Below the pieces are notes generated by a model that ran no database searches, was not told the origin of the DNA, and saw only the letters and a list, made by a program, of their open reading frames with translations. From positions 62,001-126,000 of the forward strand of contig NZ_FNEX01000001.1 of the NCBI RefSeq assembly GCF_900100435.1: DNA of 64,000 nt, written 5' to 3'. Source of the stretch: Pedobacter sp. ok626 (lineage in GTDB: Bacteria > Bacteroidota > Bacteroidia > Sphingobacteriales > Sphingobacteriaceae). Position numbers and translations under genes: made by a program. Shown piece by piece: positions 57,701 to 63,700 of this stretch. The first letter of the stretch is position 1. Each line of letters opens with the position of its first letter.

Positions 57701-60700
57701 AGAGGCTGCACTGGCAGATCGGGACATGGCCACATTGCGTACGGCAAATGAAACAATTCTAGATGGTAGTCAGGGGATAGCCAGTTACCATGTGGTATCT
57801 AACGCATTGGCATTAACTTCAGCTACGGTTCTGGATGGATTTAGTATTCAAGGGGGTAATGCAACACTCATGAGTGGTAGCAACTATCAGGGTGGTGGTA
57901 TCTACAACAACCTGGGCGCGGTACAGTTTAGTAACCTTTGGATAAAGAACAATAGTGGAACTTATGGTGCTGGTATTTACCACAATGGGGATGCTGTATA
58001 TACAAATATCCAGTTTAGCAACAACCAGGCAAAGGGAACAAGTGCCAGGGGAGCGGCTGTTTACAATGCGAAAGGATTTAACCTGAGTAAAGGTGTATTT
58101 GAAAACAATAAAATTTTAGAATCCAGCAGTTATCCGGGGTATGGAGCGGGTATATTTTCTACCGGAATGTTGGATCTTTCCGAAGTAGAATTTAAAAACA
58201 ATAGTATCCTTAACGGGCAGGGAGCTGCGATTTATAGCAATTCCAGCGCAGTGATCAAAATCAAGAAAGGAACTTTTACCGGAAACAAAGCAACAACCGG
58301 GGGAGCCCTGTTTATTGCCAGCGGAACTCCAGTATTGGAAGAAGTAACTTTCACCGATAATACGGCTACTGCGGCAGGTGGTGCCATTTATGCTAGTGGT
58401 GTATTGATGCTCAACCGTGCTGCCTTTATTCACAATACGGCAACACAGCATGGTGGAGCCATCTGGTCAAACAGTAACCTGAAAATTGACAACAGTATTT
58501 TTAGTCGCAACGAGATCACTTCAACGGCTGCTTATTATGGTGGTGCCATCTACATTAACGCTAACGATGTACTGATCAACAATACCAGTTTCAGCAAAAA
58601 TAATATAGGCTATGCCAAAGGTACAGCAACCCTAAGTTATGGCGGCGCATTGTACCGCAATACAGGAACAGTAACCCTACACAATAGCATCCTCTGGGGC
58701 AATACCCGTATGGGGACAATTGCAGATCAGCTCAATGTTGGGGTGATCGTGGGGAACACCATCATTCAGCAAGATTATGCCACTGGTACAGATGTTAAAA
58801 TTGGCGATCCTTTATTTCTGGATGCAGCGGCCGATAACCTGCAGTTGCAAGGAGGTTCCTTAGCGATTGATGGTGGCGAAAACAGCTGGCAGGCTTATGA
58901 TAAAGATCTTGCCGGTAAAGCCAGGGTGATCAACAATACGATCGATCTGGGTGCTTATGAAAATGAAAGTACTGATAGATTGATCATCAATCCGGAAAAG
59001 ATTGAAGCCATCACCAGAGGAACTTTCCTAAATCTGTCTTTCAGCTACACCGGAACAAGTCTACCAGTTACCTGGAGTCTTCAGGCAGGAAAACTGCCCC
59101 CGGGTGTATTGTTAACTACCGATGGAAAGCTAACCGGTGTACCAAATATTATAGGCACTTATACCTTTGTGGTTGGAGCTACAGATGGAAACCTAAGTGG
59201 TAACCGACAGTATAAAGTAACCGTACAAAATGGTACTGGAAGAATGTATGTGCATCAAGCAGCTACGGGTGCTAACAATGGTAGCGATTGGACAAATGCT
59301 TTCAAAGACTTGCAAACGGCAATGGAACTTGCCGGTGCAGGTGATGAAATCTGGGTAGCCAAAGGAACTTATTCAGCGGGTCCGCTAGCGGCATCTACTT
59401 TCAAATTAAAAGAAGGACTTAAGCTATACGGTGGATTTGCTGGAACAGAAACTACCATCGAAGAGCGGGATACATTGAAAATCAGAACCGATAACGAAGC
59501 CATTTTAGATGGTAGTCAGGGTATTGCAAGTTACCACGTTGTGTATAATGCTGCAGCGCTTACTAATGCAACGGTATTGGATGGTTTTAGTATCCAAGGT
59601 GGTGGATCGGCAGTTAATACCTCTAACAACAGTATTAATTTTTATGGTGGTGGTATTTACAATTCACTGGGAGCAGCAGTTTTCCGTAAGCTCTGGATCA
59701 AAAATAACCTTGGGGTATATGGAGCTGGTTTGTACCACAATGGTGATGCGACCTATACAGATGTGGTCTTTAGTAATAACAGATCTACGGGCTATTACGC
59801 GCGTGGTGCTGCCGTATATAACGTAAAAGGATTTAAGCTAAACAAAGGGGTATTCGAAAACAACAGAATCATTGAGAGTTCTAGCTATCCGGGATACGGA
59901 GCAGCGATGTTTAGTACCGGTGTTTCCGATCTGAACAACATTAGGTTTGAAAGTAATACACTAACCAATGGACAAGGTGGAGCCATCTATGTAAATTCTA
60001 GTGCGGTTACCAATCTGAGTAATGCCAGCTTCAGTGGGAGTAAGGCAACTACGGGTGGTGCTTTATACCTTGCAAGTGGTACAGCAAACCTGACTAACAT
60101 TAGCTTTAAAGATAACATTGCTACGGCGTCAGGTGGAGCAATCTATGCGGGGGGCGTGTTAAACATCGACCGTGCCACATTCCAGAATAATATTTCCGGA
60201 CAGCATGGTGGTTCGATCTGGAGTAGTGCTACGCTGAAAATCAGTAACACCAGTTTTAGTCGTAATAAAATCAACAGTTCAGCAGCTTATTATGGTGGCG
60301 CAGTGTTTATCTACACCGGAACAGCCACTTTAACCAACACCAGCTTTAGTAAAAACAGTATCGGATATTATAAAATCGGAACTGTAAATTATGGTGGTGG
60401 ATTGTACCGTAATTCGGGAACGGTAACCTTAAATAACAGTATTCTTTGGGGGAATACCCGTGGAGAAGGAGTGCCGGATCAGTTGAACCTGAACATCAAG
60501 GCAACTAACTCATTGATCAGTGGTGGTTACACGACAGGATTAAATATCGTAGATGCTAATCCTGCTTTTGCGAATGCTGATGGCGATGACCTGGCGCTTA
60601 CAGGATGTTCTCCGGCAATCAATACTGGTGACAATAACCTGGCGCCTGCGGGCACGGTAGATAGACTTGGAAATCCAAGAATTAAGGCCGCAGTAATTGA

Positions 60701-63700
60701 TCTGGGGGCTATAGAATACCAATCAGATGTGATCACTTTAAACCCAGAAACTTTGCCTCAAATCCCTCGTGGTGCAGCATTCAATCAGCAGTTGCAGGGC
60801 GTTGGCGGAACAGGTTTTTATACTTATAAACTAATCTCTGGTAAGCTTCCTGATGGATTGTCTATGGATGCTTCAGGGATGATCACTGGTAATCCAATTG
60901 TGATTGGTAAATATACTTTTGTGATCAATGTAAGCGATGGAACCATGTGTGGTAATCGCGTTTACAATATGGACGTAGTAGCAGGTACAGGTGTGGTTCG
61001 CATCCTGGTAAACCAGGCAGCAACAGCCGGCCAGAACAATGGTAGTACCTGGGATAATGCTTACCTCGACTTGCAAAGTGCATTAAAGGTATCCTTAGCA
61101 GGAGACCAGATCTGGGTAGCAAAAGGAACTTACAGTCCGGGAACATTGGTAACTTCTTACTTCACTTTAAAAGAAGGGGTGAAAATGTATGGCGGTTTTG
61201 GCGCTACAGAGTCTACACTTGCTGAAAGAGATTCTTTGAAAGTAAGAACGGTTAACGAAACGATCCTCACGGGTAACAATAACAGTAGACACGTAGTGTA
61301 CAACTACAATGTGCTGACTGCTGCTACAGTGCTCGATGGATTCAGTATCAGTGGCGGTCGCTCGGTGCCTTCAGGCACAAGCACTGGCGAGCCTTATATC
61401 GGTGCTGGTATTTACAACCGGGTCGGAGCGGCAACATTCAATCACCTCTGGATTAAAAATAACAATTCCAATACTTATGGTGGTGGGATGTACAATGGTG
61501 GAACAAGTGTTATCAGTAACGTTATTTTTGAGAACAATGGTACGCTTAACAGTTCTGGATCCTATCGTTACGGTGGTGGTTTATACAACATCGGAGCGGC
61601 AACCTTCCGACAACTCGAGTTCATCAATAATACCGCTGCTTATGGTGGTGGTATGTACCAGGGCTCAGCAACAGTTACCATCAATGATATAACATTTAAA
61701 GACAACAAGGCAACACTAGGTGGGGGTTTTTACAGCTACTCGGGTAAGGTGACCTTGAATAATGCCATTTTTACAGGGAATACGGCTACTCAACACGGTG
61801 GTGGTTTATACCAATGGGCATCAACTTTAACCATCAATAATGCTGAGTTCAGTCGCAATAAGGTAACTGGTACAGGTGCTTATTTTGGAGGAGCATTCTA
61901 CCAGTATACCTCAACTTCAACATTGGTTAACGTGAGCATGAGCAACAACAGTATTGCTTATGTAAATGCTACAATAAATAAATATGGTGGTGCCATTTAT
62001 AAAAATGCAGGAACATTAAATCTGCATAACAGTATAGTTTGGGCTAACCAACGTGGTAATGGCGTAGCAGATGAACTTAACCTGAATATCAAACCTGTGA
62101 ACTCGCTGATTCGTGGCGGATACGCAGCAGGAAAAGTAATCGTTGATAAAGACCCACTGTTTAACCTGGCTAATGAAGACGATCTTTCGTTATCAGCATG
62201 TTCTCCAGCTATCAATATGGGTGATAATGCCCTTTCTGTGGGTATCCTAAAAGATATGGCCGGACAGCCGAGGATCAAAACGGAAGTCGTGGATATGGGT
62301 GCCTTCGAAAATCAGCAAGAACGGATCAATGTTGGTCCAACAGTATTGCCGGAAGGTTTAAGAGGGGTACTTTATGAACACCAGATGGTTTCTTCAGGCG
62401 GATCTGGAAGTTATACCTATGCGGTGAGTTATGGTTCATTGCCAGACGGACTGCTCTTGAGTCCTTCGGGAAGATTGAGTGGCAGACCAATCAATGCAGG
62501 TCTGTATACTTTCAACATCACGGCCAGCGATGGTAGTTTGTGTGGAAACCGACTGTACACTTTTGAAGTGAAAATGGGGACTGGAAAAGTAAGAATTTAT
62601 GTAAACCAGGCGGCAACCTCGGGGATGAACAACAGTGCAAGCTGGGATCATGCATTCCTGGACTTGCAAAAAGGAATAAGTTCTGCTATGACAGGAGATA
62701 CGATCTTCGTAGCGAAAGGGACTTACACGCCAGGTTTGAAAGTGAACAACTATTTCACGTTGAAAGAAGGTGTTAAGATTTACGGTGGTTTTGCAGCAAC
62801 AGAAAAGGAACTTGCAGACAGAGATTCAACGGCCATCATGACGACTAACCAAACTATCCTTGATGGAGCAAACCGAAGCTACCACGTAGTTTTCAATAGG
62901 CTGGCCTTAACCGATGCCACCGTATTGGACGGATTTACAATCAGTGGTGGTAAATCGGCCAACGGAAGTAGCACAGCTGACCCATACAATGGTGGTGGTA
63001 TTTACAATGCGCTCGGAAAAGTCATCTTTAAAAACCTATGGGTTAAAAACAACTATGCTTATTATAGTGGGGGCGGAATCTTCAATAGTGGAACAGCTAC
63101 CTTTAGCAACATTATCCTTGAAAATAATACTGTAGTGCAGTTGGGTGGTGGACTTTACAACAATGCTGCAGCTACTTTTAAAAACGTAAAATTCATTGGT
63201 AATAAAGGTAGTCAGGGTGGAGGAATGTACCATATCACTGCCGCCCTGGACATGAAGGATGTCGTGTTCAAGAACAATACTGCAACAGCAACCGGTGGTG
63301 GATTCTATAATGCAACCAACGGAAAACCTACCATTACGAATGCATTGTTTGTGGGCAATACTTCTGCACAGCATGGTGGTGCCATTTACCATTTCACAGG
63401 TACTTTTAACTTGATTAATGGGGCTTTCAGCAGAAACAGAACCACGGTGAATGGTTATTATGGTGGTGCTTATTACCATTATACAGGAACGACGAATATC
63501 GTAAACGCGACCTTTAGCAACAACACTTCTGCTTATATCAACGCTTCTACAACCACCAAATATGGCGGTGCCTTGTATCGCAATACGGGAACAGTAAATG
63601 TTGCCAACAGTATTTTCTGGGGCAACACACGTGGAAATGCAGTGCCGGATCAGATGAATGCTGGAATCCTTATTTCCACAAGTACAGTGCAAAACGGATA

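Noticed and set aside
63036..63692. 218-residue open frame on the minus strand, and other antisense frames inside the giant gene
   Set aside because: They are antisense to the conserved modules, lack recognisable domains and depend on the codon pattern of the plus-strand repeats.
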